Assembly (NCBI GenBank): GCA_029225225.1
Contig: JAQXWB010000096.1
Coordinates: 1-40,801, forward strand
Reading direction: 5' to 3'
Length of the DNA: 40,801 bases
From: Bacillota bacterium
GTDB lineage: Bacteria; Bacillota; Clostridia; Oscillospirales; Oscillospiraceae
Shown here: piece by piece, positions 7,683-15,952 of the stretch
How positions within the stretch are numbered: the stretch's first letter is position 1
How the letters are laid out: every line of letters starts with the position of its first letter
Notes under the pieces: model-generated
Databases searched by the model: none
The model's input: only the letters and a program-made list of their open reading frames with translations
Told to the model about the DNA's origin: nothing
Program-made: the position numbers and the translations under genes

Positions 7683-8744
7683 ATGGCAGATAAGGTACTT
7701 ATGAAGGGCAACGAAGCGCTGGCGGAGGCAGCCATTCAGGCAGGCTGCCGTCACTACTTCGGTTACCCCATCACCCCGCAGACGGAGGTCGCGGCATACA
7801 TGGCAAAGCGGATGCCGAAGATCGGCGGCTGCTTCCTGCAAGCGGAAAGTGAGATCGCCGCAATCAACATGGTCTACGGCGTCGCCTCCGCAGGCAAGCG
7901 CGTCATGACCTCCTCCTCCAGCCCCGGAATCTCCCTGAAGGAAGAGGGCATCTCCTACCTCGCAGGCGCGGACCTGCCCGCCTTCATCGTCAATGTCCAG
8001 CGAGGCGGCCCCGGTCTCGGCGGTATTCAGCCGTCCCAGTCGGATTACTTCCAGTCCACCCGCGGCGGCGGTCACGGCGACTATCATATCATCGTCCTCG
8101 CGCCGTCCTCCGTGCAGGAGATGGCAGACCTGACCGTCAAGGGCTTTGACCTCGCGGACGAATACCGTATGCCCGCCATGGTGCTGGCAGACGGCACCAT
8201 GGGGCAGATGATGGAGCCGGTCACCATGGGCAACTATCAGCCGAAGACGGTTGAAAAGCCGTGGGCAGTCACGGGCACCAAAATGCAGCGCCCGCATAAC
8301 ATCGTCAACTCGCTCTACCTCAACCCTGAGGAGCTGGAGCGCACGAATTTTGAGCGTTACGCCCGCTATGCCGTCATTGAGCAGAAGGAAGCGATGTATG
8401 AATCCTTCCTCATGGAGGACGCTGACATCTGCGTGACCGCCTTCGGCATCGCCGCGAGAGTTTCAAGAAACGCCGTCCTCGCCGCAAGAGCCGAGGGCTT
8501 CAAGGTCGGTCTGCTCCGTCCCATCACCCTCTGGCCATTCCCCAAGGCACCCTTTGCCGAGGCAGCCGACCGCGTCAGCGCGTTTATCTCCGTCGAGCTG
8601 TCCATGGGGCAGATGATCGAGGATGTGGAGCTTGCCACGCGCTGCAAACGGCCGGTCTACCTCTGTAACCGCACGGGCGGCATGATTCCCTCGCCTGAGC
8701 AGGTGCTTGCAAAAATCAAAGAGATCGCGGGAGGTTTGAAATGA
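7683..8744 (+). CDS. vorB: 2-oxoacid:ferredoxin oxidoreductase alpha subunit (VOR type)
   Basis: The 353-residue protein has the alpha-subunit core with GYPITPQTE near residue 27, QAESEIAAINMVYGVASAGKR, SSSPGISLKEEG and VQRGGPGLGG. These enzymes interconvert a 2-oxoacid plus CoA with acyl-CoA, CO2 and reduced ferredoxin. The sequence is closest in style to the annotated 3-methyl-2-oxobutanoate (2-ketoisovalerate) enzymes, but 2-oxoglutarate and indolepyruvate enzymes share the fold, so substrate is set mainly by the adjacent aminotransferase. Its stop overlaps the beta-subunit start by 4 bases. Confidence 0.9.
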   Translation: MADKVLMKGNEALAEAAIQAGCRHYFGYPITPQTEVAAYMAKRMPKIGGCFLQAESEIAAINMVYGVASAGKRVMTSSSSPGISLKEEGISYLAGADLPAFIVNVQRGGPGLGGIQPSQSDYFQSTRGGGHGDYHIIVLAPSSVQEMADLTVKGFDLADEYRMPAMVLADGTMGQMMEPVTMGNYQPKTVEKPWAVTGTKMQRPHNIVNSLYLNPEELERTNFERYARYAVIEQKEAMYESFLMEDADICVTAFGIAARVSRNAVLAARAEGFKVGLLRPITLWPFPKAPFAEAADRVSAFISVELSMGQMIEDVELATRCKRPVYLCNRTGGMIPSPEQVLAKIKEIAGGLK

Positions 8745-9493
8745 AAACTGTTTTTCAGAAGCCGAAAGCCCTGACGGATGCCCCGCTGCACTACTGCCCG
8801 GGCTGCACCCACGGCATTATCCACCGCCTCGTCGCAGAGGCGATCGACGCATTAGGCATTGAGGGCAATACCGTCGGCGTCGCACCCGTCGGCTGCGCAG
8901 TCATGGCTTACGATTATTTTTCCTGTGACATGGTGGAAGCCGCCCACGGCAGAGCGCCGGCAGTCGCAACAGGCTTAAAGCGCGCCATGCCGGAGAATAT
9001 CATCTTCACCTATCAGGGCGACGGCGACCTTGCCTCCATCGGCATGGCAGAGACCGTCCACGCCGCCACCCGCAATGAGAATATCACCGTCATTTTCGTC
9101 AATAACGCCATTTACGGCATGACCGGCGGTCAGATGGCACCCACCTCCCTGCCCGGTCAGGTCACGCAGACCTCTCCCTATGGCAGAGACGTCAAGCACT
9201 GCGGCTACCCCGTGAAAATCTGTGAAATGCTCTCGCAGTTAGAGGGGCCTGAATACTTAGCGCGTGTTGCGGTCAATAATGTCAAAAATGTCCTTGCCGC
9301 AAAGAAAGCCATTCAGAAAGCCTTTGAGAATCAGATCGCAGGCAAGGGCTTCTCCCTCGTCGAGGTGATCTCCGCCTGCCCGACCAACTGGGGCATGACC
9401 CCGCAAAAGGCGCTGGAGTGGATCGACGAGAAGATGATCCCCTACTATCCCCTCGGCGTTTATAAGGACAGAAGTAAGGAGGCGGGCGTATGA
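8741..9493 (+). CDS. 2-oxoacid:ferredoxin oxidoreductase beta subunit (TPP-binding)
   Basis: The 250-residue protein contains HYCPGCTHGIIHR at the N-terminus and the thiamine-diphosphate motif GDGDLASIG...NNAIYGMTGGQMAPT. The beta subunit holds TPP and, in this family, a proximal iron-sulfur centre. Start and stop overlap the alpha and gamma genes by 4 bases each, so the three subunits are translationally coupled. Confidence 0.92.
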   Translation: MKTVFQKPKALTDAPLHYCPGCTHGIIHRLVAEAIDALGIEGNTVGVAPVGCAVMAYDYFSCDMVEAAHGRAPAVATGLKRAMPENIIFTYQGDGDLASIGMAETVHAATRNENITVIFVNNAIYGMTGGQMAPTSLPGQVTQTSPYGRDVKHCGYPVKICEMLSQLEGPEYLARVAVNNVKNVLAAKKAIQKAFENQIAGKGFSLVEVISACPTNWGMTPQKALEWIDEKMIPYYPLGVYKDRSKEAGV

Positions 9494-10029
9494 GCGCAGT
9501 ACAGATCGTAATCGCGGGCTTCGGCGGGCAGGGCATCCTGTTCGCGGGCAAGTTCCTCGCCTATAAGGGTCTGTTGGAGGAGAAGAATGTCAGCTGGCTC
9601 CCCTCCTACGGCCCCGAGATGCGCGGCGGCACGGCGAATTGCAGCGTCATTCTCAGCGACAGCGCCATCGGTTCCCCCATCGTCACGCACCCCGATGTGC
9701 TGATGGTGATGAATCTCCCCTCGCTGGATAAGTTTGAGAACGCGGTCGTCCCCGGCGGCAAAATTTTCGTCGATTCCACGCTGATTGAGCGCAAGGTGAA
9801 GCGCACCGATGTGGAAGTGCATTATGTCCCCGCCACACAGATGGCGACGGATGCGGGCATCCCGACGCTGGCAAACATGCTCCTCACAGGCAAGCTCATG
9901 AAGGAAGTCCCCGCCCTCTGCGGCGGCGACTGGGAGGCAGCGCTGAAAAAGGTCGTCTCCGCGCGGCATCAGGAGCTGCTGGCATACAATCTCAAGGCGC
10001 TGCAAACCGGCGCGGCTTTCGAGGGCTGA
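9490..10029 (+). CDS. 2-oxoacid:ferredoxin oxidoreductase gamma subunit
   Basis: The 179-residue protein has the gamma-domain signature GFGGQGILFAGKFLA near the N-terminus followed by SYGPEMRGGTANCSVI, which contributes to CoA and subunit contacts in the PFOR/KOR family. Length is normal for a separate gamma subunit. It completes the four-subunit enzyme and is followed 3 bases later by the amidase-like gene. Confidence 0.92.
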   Translation: MSAVQIVIAGFGGQGILFAGKFLAYKGLLEEKNVSWLPSYGPEMRGGTANCSVILSDSAIGSPIVTHPDVLMVMNLPSLDKFENAVVPGGKIFVDSTLIERKVKRTDVEVHYVPATQMATDAGIPTLANMLLTGKLMKEVPALCGGDWEAALKKVVSARHQELLAYNLKALQTGAAFEG

Positions 10030-10032
10030 GCG

Positions 10033-10821
10033 ATGCGCGTCACCTGTATCCAAATGGACATGGCGTTTGCCGCGCCGCAGGAAAATTTCACCCACGCCGA
10101 AGCCCTGCTCCGTCAGGCAGTCATCTCCGAGCACCCCGACACCGTCCTTCTGCCCGAGACTTGGAACACCGGCTTCTTCCCAAAGGAAAACCTCGCGCAC
10201 TACGCCGACGACAACGGCGCGCAGACAAAGTCCGTCTTCTCCGCGCTTGCAAAGGAACTGAATGTCAATATCGTCGCAGGCAGCGTGGCAAACCGCAAAG
10301 CAGACGGCATTTATAACACCGCCTATGTCTTTGACCGTGAGGGCAAGTGCGTCGCGGAGTACGATAAAACGCACCTGTTTTCCCCGATGCAGGAGGATAA
10401 ATTCTTCCAAAAGGGTGACCATTTATGCCGTTTCACCCTCGACGGCGTGCAATGCGGCATTCTGATCTGCTACGATATCCGCTTCCCCGAGCTGACAAGA
10501 ACGCTCACGGTCGAGGGCTTGGACATTTTGTTCCTCGTCTCCCAGTGGCCCACGGTACGCCTTGCGCATTTGCAGCTTTTGACCGCCGCCCGCGCGGTGG
10601 AAAATCAGATGTTCACCGTCTGCTGCAACTCCTGCGGCACGGCAGGCGAAACCGTCTACGCGGGCGGCTCGCAAATCGTTGACCCGTGGGGCACGATCCT
10701 CGCCCGCGCAGAGGGAAAAGAACAGCTTCTCACCGCCGACCTCGACCTCAGCATCTTAGACAATATCCGTAATTCCATCCATGTTTTTCGGGACAGAAGA
10801 CCCGAGTTATACCGATATTAA
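10033..10821 (+). CDS. Carbon-nitrogen hydrolase, omega-amidase-like
   Basis: The 262-residue nitrilase-superfamily protein has the catalytic triad in place: E42 in LLPETWNTGF, K112 in EYDKTHLF and C146 in ILICYDIRFPE. The short length and GFFPKE/CYDIRFPEL context resemble omega-amidases (YafV/Nit2 group), which hydrolyse 2-oxoglutaramate, the product of glutamine-dependent transamination. Placed between a 2-oxoacid oxidoreductase and an aminotransferase, it could make amino-acid formation from glutamine irreversible (inference). The start lacks a strong ribosome site and probably relies on coupling to the gamma-subunit gene. Confidence 0.85.
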   Translation: MRVTCIQMDMAFAAPQENFTHAEALLRQAVISEHPDTVLLPETWNTGFFPKENLAHYADDNGAQTKSVFSALAKELNVNIVAGSVANRKADGIYNTAYVFDREGKCVAEYDKTHLFSPMQEDKFFQKGDHLCRFTLDGVQCGILICYDIRFPELTRTLTVEGLDILFLVSQWPTVRLAHLQLLTAARAVENQMFTVCCNSCGTAGETVYAGGSQIVDPWGTILARAEGKEQLLTADLDLSILDNIRNSIHVFRDRRPELYRY

Positions 10822-10841
10822 ACAGAAAAGAGGCTTTTTCC

Positions 10842-11921
10842 ATGAATTATACCTTTCCCGTGACCCGCACCACAAACCCGAAGCAGAAGCCCGATCCCGA
10901 CCATCTGCATTTCGGGCAGGATTTCTCCGACCATATGTTTATCATGGACTACGACGAAGGACAGGGCTGGCATGACGGCAGAGTCATCCCCTACGCGCCG
11001 ATTGCCATTGACCCCGCCTCCTGCGTCCTGCACTATGCGCAGATGATCTTTGAGGGTATGAAGGCGTATAAGACCCCCGACGGCAAAATTCGCCTGTTCC
11101 GCCCGTATGAGAACGCCGCCCGTATCAACCGTTCCGGTGCCCGTATGTGCATCCCGCCCATTGATGAAGACCTGTTCGTCTCCGCGATCAAGGCCGTCGT
11201 CATGGCGGATGTGGATTGGGTTCCCGACCGCCCCGGCACGGCGCTGTATATCCGCCCGTTTATCATCGCGGACGAAGTCTCCTTCAGCGTCATGCCCTCC
11301 AAGCACTATCATTTCATCGTCATCCTCTGCCCCTCCGGTCCCTACTACGCGGGCGCAGACGGCAAGCTCGGCACGACGAAAATCTATGTCGAGGACGAGT
11401 ATATCCGCGCGGCGCACGGCGGCACAGGCTTTACCAAGTGCGGCGGCAACTACGCAGGCGGCATGAAGGCCTCCGAGAAGGCAGCCGCAGCCAACTGCCG
11501 CGACGTCCTGTGGCTGGACGCTGCCGAGCATAAGTATGTTGAAGAGATCGGCACCTCGAACGCTTTCTTCCAGATCGGCGACGAGATCATCACCGCCCCC
11601 CTGGCAGGCACCATCCTCCCCGGTATCACGCGCAACTCCGTCATTACCCTCCTCAAGGACTGGGGTTATAAGGTCACGGAGCGCAAGCTCGCCATCGACG
11701 AGGTCTACGCCGCCGCCGAAGCGGGCACCCTCGGTGAAATCTTCGCCACCGGCACCGCCGCTGTCATCTCCCCCATTGGACTTCTGAGCTACAAGGGCAA
11801 GGAGATCATCATCAACAACAACGAAGTCGGCGCACTGGAACAGCGCCTCTATGACACCATCTACGGCATCCAAACCGGCACCGCCGAAGACCCCCACAAC
11901 TGGGGCATGACCATCGGCTGA
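10842..11921 (+). CDS. ilvE: Branched-chain amino acid aminotransferase
   Basis: The 359-residue PLP enzyme has the fold-type IV BCAT features HYAQMIFEGMKAY, RLFRPYENAARI, and TKCGGNYAGG with K199 as the likely PLP lysine, plus a late EIFATGTAAV segment. Length fits the long BCAT group. It interconverts Val/Leu/Ile with their 2-oxoacids. As last gene of the T-box operon it links the oxidoreductase to amino acids. AGAGG lies 8 bases before the ATG. A stem-loop at 11936-11966 follows. Confidence 0.93.
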   Translation: MNYTFPVTRTTNPKQKPDPDHLHFGQDFSDHMFIMDYDEGQGWHDGRVIPYAPIAIDPASCVLHYAQMIFEGMKAYKTPDGKIRLFRPYENAARINRSGARMCIPPIDEDLFVSAIKAVVMADVDWVPDRPGTALYIRPFIIADEVSFSVMPSKHYHFIVILCPSGPYYAGADGKLGTTKIYVEDEYIRAAHGGTGFTKCGGNYAGGMKASEKAAAANCRDVLWLDAAEHKYVEEIGTSNAFFQIGDEIITAPLAGTILPGITRNSVITLLKDWGYKVTERKLAIDEVYAAAEAGTLGEIFATGTAAVISPIGLLSYKGKEIIINNNEVGALEQRLYDTIYGIQTGTAEDPHNWGMTIG

Positions 11922-11935
11922 TATTCTCTGATACT

Positions 11936-11966
11936 GATTCTTGATTAAATTCTTCAATCAAGAATC
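11936..11966 (+). terminator. Stem-loop after ilvE (weak terminator)
   Basis: Perfect 11-bp arms GATTCTTGATT/AATCAAGAATC flank a 9-base loop. There is no T-run after it, so it may be a transcript end-protector rather than a classical intrinsic terminator. Confidence 0.5.
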
Positions 11967-12099
11967 CCGTGTGCTTCGCACACTCGCATCGTGCTAACGC
12001 ACGCTGCGCCGTCTCGTGCAGAATTTCCTTAGTATGAAAAACTGCAAAACGCCCCCGAAAGATTATCGGAAGCGTAAGAAAGTAAATATTCAAAATTTT

Positions 12100-12140
12100 G
12101 GGACGGAAACTGTTTGGCTTCACCAAATAGTTTCCGTCCC
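12100..12140. terminator. Long GC-rich inverted repeat between convergent genes
   Basis: Arms GGGACGGAAACTGTTTGG and CCAAATAGTTTCCGTCCC pair with one mismatch around a CTTCA loop. It lies between convergent ilvE and the small gene at 12216. On the - strand it is followed by AAAATTTTG, so it is best read as a terminator for the leftward transcript, possibly bidirectional. Nothing else was seen between 11967 and 12215. Confidence 0.55.
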
Positions 12141-12215
12141 AAAGTCTGCATGGATAGTCGCAAAGCGGCGCAAGGGGCATCTCACCGTGTGCGGCACACA
12201 ATGACACAATCAGTA

Positions 12216-12446
12216 TTACAGCCTGTTCAGTCGGTAAACCGTAAATCCCTCTGCCTTTGCTCTTTCGAGAAACCTTCCGAAGTCTTCGCCGCTCATAGTG
12301 TTCGCATCGAACTCCTGGAGCTCATCTCCACATCTCGCCTTGATTAAGTTCACCAGGTTCTTACGGTATGTGATCCTTTCGCTCATCTGACCCTGATATT
12401 CATAGGCATACAGGTTTGCTTCTGAGTTCTCTAAGGCAGTACTCAT
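12216..12446 (-). CDS. Small protein of unknown function (76 aa)
   Basis: The start at 12446 is preferred over the ATG 6 bases upstream because GGAGG lies 7 bases before it and would touch the earlier one. The product is charged and soluble-looking, with no membrane segment or known motif. It lies 37 bases downstream of the collagen-like gene in the same direction, so it should share its transcript and hence the promoter switch. I do not recognise the family. Confidence 0.6.
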   Translation of the reverse strand: MSTALENSEANLYAYEYQGQMSERITYRKNLVNLIKARCGDELQEFDANTMSGEDFGRFLERAKAEGFTVYRLNRL

Positions 12447-12483
12447 AATCATTCCTCCAATCTACGCCGACTCTGCGAAAGCA

Positions 12484-15400
12484 TCAGCGTTGCCAAACAT
12501 ATCCTACTTTCCCCCCGCTGTTAGTACTGTACAGTTTCTGTAATTCAGCCGCTGCCTGTAAGGGGTCTGCAAGGACGGATGAATCTACCGACTTCGGTGT
12601 TCCAACGGGTCCGTCGTAGTCGGTTGCTAAACAGCCTGTCTTTGTCCACCCGTCTGTTTCAGCAAAATATGCTTTCTTCAAGCCTTGAGACTTGAACGCA
12701 CAGCCGCCGATATGTGTCACGCTTGCCGGAATTGTTATACTTTCCAAGGACGTACAGTCCTCAAAAGCAAACGCGCCAATATAAGCAACGCCGTCCTCGA
12801 TAGTCACCTTTGACAGGTTTTTATTAGCCTTAAAGGCGCATATTCCTATTTTTAATACGCTTTTCGGAATAATTATTTCGGTTAATGATCCATCTACAAA
12901 GGCATATTCCCCAATCGAAACCACACTGTCCGGTATGGTAATACTGGTCAATGCTTTGCATCGGGAAAAAGCGCTTTTCCCTATGGATACAACCGTGTTT
13001 GGAATGGAGACCTCACTTAAATATGTGCACCCTTGAAAAGAAGTAATTTCACTGACAACCCGACCGTTATATGTCGATGGAATGACTATTTTTTCCGCCG
13101 ATTCTTTGCAGTCGTCTTTTATTGAAACTCCCCAGGTTCCGTCTTCCAGCATTGTGAAGTTTAACATTGAAATCGAAGCCACCTCGTCGGTGTCGGTACC
13201 GCTACCAATCTTGCCCAGATTATCACTGGTTCCGTCCGTATAGGTAATAATCAGCTCACCATTAACAAGCTCTGTCTTGGCAATTCCCCTGCCATCTGCG
13301 CCCGGGTCACCCTTGTCTCCCTTCTCGCCTTTTTCACCGGGATCACCCTTGTCGCCCTTGTCGCCCTTTTCGCCGGGATCGCCCTTGTCGCCTTTGACAT
13401 TACCAAGGTTATACACGGAATTATCGGTCATCAGGAGGCTCAGATCGCCCGTCGAGGAAAGCGTAACATTTTTAATGCCTACGCCGTCTGCGCCGTTCCG
13501 CCCGTCCGTGCCGGTAATCTTGCCGAGGTTGACCGTGTCGTTGTCCGTATAAGTCAGGAGCAGCTCCCCATCGGCATTGATCTCCGATTTCAAAATGCCG
13601 ATGCCGTCCTTGCCGCGAATGTTGCCAAGGTTCAGCACGCTGCCGTTGGTCAGCGTCATGCTCAGCGCGCCTTCCGCAGAAACGGTAACATTCTCGATTC
13701 CTGTTCCGTCTGCGCCGTCCTTGCCGTCCTTGCCATCCTTGCCGACGACGCAGCCGAGATTGATGCTGTTGGCATCGGAGAAGGTCAGGACCAATTCGTT
13801 CTGCGCGTTGATCGTCACATTGGTGATACCGATGCCGTCAGTACCATCAGCGCCGTCTTTTCCGTCAGCGCCGGCGTCGCCTTTATCGCCCTTTGCTCCG
13901 TCGTTTCCGACAATGCGTCCGAGGTTTGCAGAGCTGCCGTCGGTATAGGAAATCACAAGCTCACCCTGCGTATTGACCGCCGCAGAAGCAACACCGATTC
14001 CGGCAGCTCCCTGTTCGCCCTTGTCGCCCTTCGCGCCATCATGCCCGTCCGCGCCGACAACGACGCCGAGATTGACCGTTTTACTGTCAGAGTAGGTAAG
14101 AACAAGCTCCCCGTGTACATTGATTGTTGCGGAGGCGACTCCGATTCCGTCGGCACCGTCCCTGCCGTCAATGCCATCTCTGCCGGCTTCGCCTTGATCG
14201 CCCTTGTCGCCCTTTGCGCCATCTTTGCCGTCGGCACCCTTGACAACACCGAGATTGAGCTGCGTTCCGCTGGTCAGTGTGACCTCCAGTTCTCCGGCAG
14301 TGTTGACGGAAAGTGTCTGAATGCCTACGCCGTCCTGCCCATTGACGCCGTTCTTGCCATCGACGCCATCTTTACCGTTGACACCGTCCTTACCGTCCTG
14401 TCCGTCCTTACCGGCTTCGCCCTGATCGCCCTTGTCACCCTTTGCGCCCACAACGACGCCGAGGTTTACAATTTGGTTATCGCTGTAGGTCAGAACAAGC
14501 TCTCCGCTTTGGTTGATCTCCGATTTGGCAACACTGACGCCGTCCTTGCCGTCAATGCCGTCTTTGCCGTTTTGTCCGTCCTTGCCGTCGCCACCGATCA
14601 CCCGTCCGAGGTTGACCCACTGTAGGTTGGAAAAGGAAAGAACGAGTTCGCCGTCGGAGTTAATCTCCGCCGCGCTTACACTGACACCGTCCTTACCGTC
14701 TATTCCGTCTTTACCGTCAACGCCGTTCTTACCGTTCGCACCGACAATCGCACCCAGATTTGCGGTGCTTCCGTCGGAGTAAGTCAGCTCCAGCTCACCG
14801 GAGGTGTTCACTGCGGCGTTCACGATGCTGATGCCATCCTTACCGTTCTGTCCGGCCGCGCCGTCTTTTCCGATCACGACACCCAAATTCGCCGTTTGCC
14901 CGTTGGTATAGGTCAGTACCAGCTCACCGGAGGAATTGATCTCAGAAGCGGCAACGCCGACACCGTCCGCGCCCTTTGCGCCGATGACCTTATCCAAATT
15001 GACCGTATTTCCGTCAGAAAAGGTCAGAACAAGCTCTCCTTCTGCATTGATGGCCGCTTTGGTAACACCAACTCCATCCTTGCCGTTTGTTCCGTTAATG
15101 CCGTCTTTACCGTTGACACCATTTGTACCGTTTTGTCCGTCCTTGCCATCCTTGCCATTCTTACCGTCCGTGCCCACGGCTGTACCGACATTCAGGACGG
15201 TACCGTCCGACAGGATAATCAAAAGCTCGCCTTCAGAGGAAAAGCGTGCGGACTGAATCGTTACATTACTGTTCTGCGCCGCCGCGTCCAGCGCCTCCGC
15301 CCACTCCTTTTCCGTTCCGGAATAGCCGTTTTCCACGGCAATCTCATAAGCGGATTTGCCGTTCAAAGAGTCCAGCCAGTCCTGAATGCTCCCTTCGTAG

Positions 15401-15591
15401 CCGTATTTTTCCGCCAGCTCATAGGCAGACAGACCGTTCTCAACCTTCTCGCTGCTCGTCTTATGTACAATCTTTGCCACTGCGAAGGCAATGCCAACCA
15501 TCAGCAGCAGGATAAGCAAGCCGTACAGGACAAGCTTGCCCGCGTGCCGCTTGTTTTTCTGCTGTTCTTTCTTCTGAAGTGTGTTTTCCAT
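12484..15591 (-). CDS. Collagen-like surface protein with BspA-type leucine-rich repeats
   Basis: The 1035-residue protein has a short basic N-terminus and one membrane segment (about 19-41), so it is probably a signal-anchored surface protein; no LPXTG is seen. Two SAYELA..YGY..W copies follow. The central part alternates Gly-X-Y collagen stretches (GKDGKDGQNG, GDKGDPGEKG) with about 14 copies of a ~29-residue module of the form NxxGELVLTYSDGxTVNLGxVxG. The C-terminal ~200 residues hold LRR_5/BspA repeats (VSIPNTVVSIGKSAF, ITIPDSVVSIGEYAF). GGAGGG lies 7 bases before the ATG at 15591; a longer reading frame into the upstream inverted-repeat segment is not used. Such proteins act in adhesion or host contact. 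Expression appears to depend on an invertible promoter. Confidence 0.9.
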   Translation of the reverse strand: MENTLQKKEQQKNKRHAGKLVLYGLLILLLMVGIAFAVAKIVHKTSSEKVENGLSAYELAEKYGYEGSIQDWLDSLNGKSAYEIAVENGYSGTEKEWAEALDAAAQNSNVTIQSARFSSEGELLIILSDGTVLNVGTAVGTDGKNGKDGKDGQNGTNGVNGKDGINGTNGKDGVGVTKAAINAEGELVLTFSDGNTVNLDKVIGAKGADGVGVAASEINSSGELVLTYTNGQTANLGVVIGKDGAAGQNGKDGISIVNAAVNTSGELELTYSDGSTANLGAIVGANGKNGVDGKDGIDGKDGVSVSAAEINSDGELVLSFSNLQWVNLGRVIGGDGKDGQNGKDGIDGKDGVSVAKSEINQSGELVLTYSDNQIVNLGVVVGAKGDKGDQGEAGKDGQDGKDGVNGKDGVDGKNGVNGQDGVGIQTLSVNTAGELEVTLTSGTQLNLGVVKGADGKDGAKGDKGDQGEAGRDGIDGRDGADGIGVASATINVHGELVLTYSDSKTVNLGVVVGADGHDGAKGDKGEQGAAGIGVASAAVNTQGELVISYTDGSSANLGRIVGNDGAKGDKGDAGADGKDGADGTDGIGITNVTINAQNELVLTFSDANSINLGCVVGKDGKDGKDGADGTGIENVTVSAEGALSMTLTNGSVLNLGNIRGKDGIGILKSEINADGELLLTYTDNDTVNLGKITGTDGRNGADGVGIKNVTLSSTGDLSLLMTDNSVYNLGNVKGDKGDPGEKGDKGDKGDPGEKGEKGDKGDPGADGRGIAKTELVNGELIITYTDGTSDNLGKIGSGTDTDEVASISMLNFTMLEDGTWGVSIKDDCKESAEKIVIPSTYNGRVVSEITSFQGCTYLSEVSIPNTVVSIGKSAFSRCKALTSITIPDSVVSIGEYAFVDGSLTEIIIPKSVLKIGICAFKANKNLSKVTIEDGVAYIGAFAFEDCTSLESITIPASVTHIGGCAFKSQGLKKAYFAETDGWTKTGCLATDYDGPVGTPKSVDSSVLADPLQAAAELQKLYSTNSGGKVGYVWQR

Positions 15592-15642
15592 TTTAGAACC
15601 CTCCATAAATATCAGGCTGTGTAATCCGCCAAGCGTATAAAC

Positions 15643-15662
15643 GAACATAATCGTTATTATGT
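15643..15662 (+). repeat. Left recombination site of invertible segment
   Basis: GAACATAATCGTTATTATGT is the exact reverse complement of 15908-15927. The site is itself a near-palindrome with arms ACATAAT/ATTATGT around a CGTT centre, as expected for a tyrosine-recombinase core site. It lies 52 bases upstream of the collagen-like start codon. Confidence 0.88.
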
Positions 15663-15907
15663 AGTAAAGCCTGCCATCGCCTGCCTGTTTTCTGAAAACA
15701 GGCATCCATTTTAGGGCATACTGACAGAGGCTTTTTCTCCTGCCGCTGAAAAGCGGAGAAGAAGAGGCTTTGTTTTCGCGCCTGTTTTTAGTCAATTTCT
15801 GATATTTTCATCCCTTTATTTTCGTTAGCTATTTACATTTTTAGCAACACATGATATGATATTATTAGATTTTGGACTATGGACATTCGTCAAATACTTT
15901 TGCTGCA
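15663..15907. other. Invertible promoter segment (245 bp), shown in OFF orientation
   Basis: The segment is bounded by perfect 20-bp inverted repeats and holds one strong promoter (15832-15860) reading rightward, away from the collagen-like gene. It also holds two hairpins: TGCCTGTTTT/AAAACAGGCA at 15682-15704 and CCGCT/AGCGG at 15743-15756. Recombination between the repeats would move the promoter to about 15710-15738 on the - strand, about 120 bases before the collagen-like start codon. No good leftward promoter is seen in the present orientation. Confidence 0.82.
15832..15860 (+). promoter_or_regulatory. Promoter inside the invertible segment
   Basis: TTTACA (15832-15837) and TATGAT (15855-15860) are separated by 17 bases, each one base from consensus. 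A weaker TTGGAC/TACTTT pair with 17-base spacing lies just downstream on the same strand. Both face the right repeat and the terminator at 15931. Confidence 0.78.
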
Positions 15908-15927
15908 ACATAATAACGATTATGTTC
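15908..15927 (-). repeat. Right recombination site of invertible segment
   Basis: Exact inverted copy of 15643-15662. It is followed directly by a terminator and the recombinase gene. Confidence 0.88.
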
Positions 15928-15930
15928 TCA

Positions 15931-15952
15931 CCGCCTACGGGCGGACTTTTTT
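15931..15952 (+). terminator. Terminator facing the invertible promoter
   Basis: CCGCC-TACG-GGCGG followed by AC and six T residues forms a compact rightward intrinsic terminator. In the present orientation it would stop transcripts from the invertible promoter within about 80 bases and protect the convergent recombinase gene from antisense RNA. Confidence 0.85.

Noticed and set aside
13277-15624. Several proline- and serine-rich or collagen-complementary open frames on the + strand
   Set aside because: They are antisense to the Gly-X-Y repeats, whose complement naturally gives Pro/Ser-rich frames without stops.
15592-15795. Longer N-terminus of the collagen-like protein running into the inverted-repeat segment
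   Set aside because: A strong ribosome site and the natural basic-plus-membrane N-terminus place the start at 15591. The extension has no protein character and would change with inversion.
15663-15907. A leftward promoter for the collagen-like gene in the present orientation
   Set aside because: TTGACG- and TTGACT-like sequences occur on the - strand, but none has a -10 box at 16-18 bases. The state is therefore called OFF.
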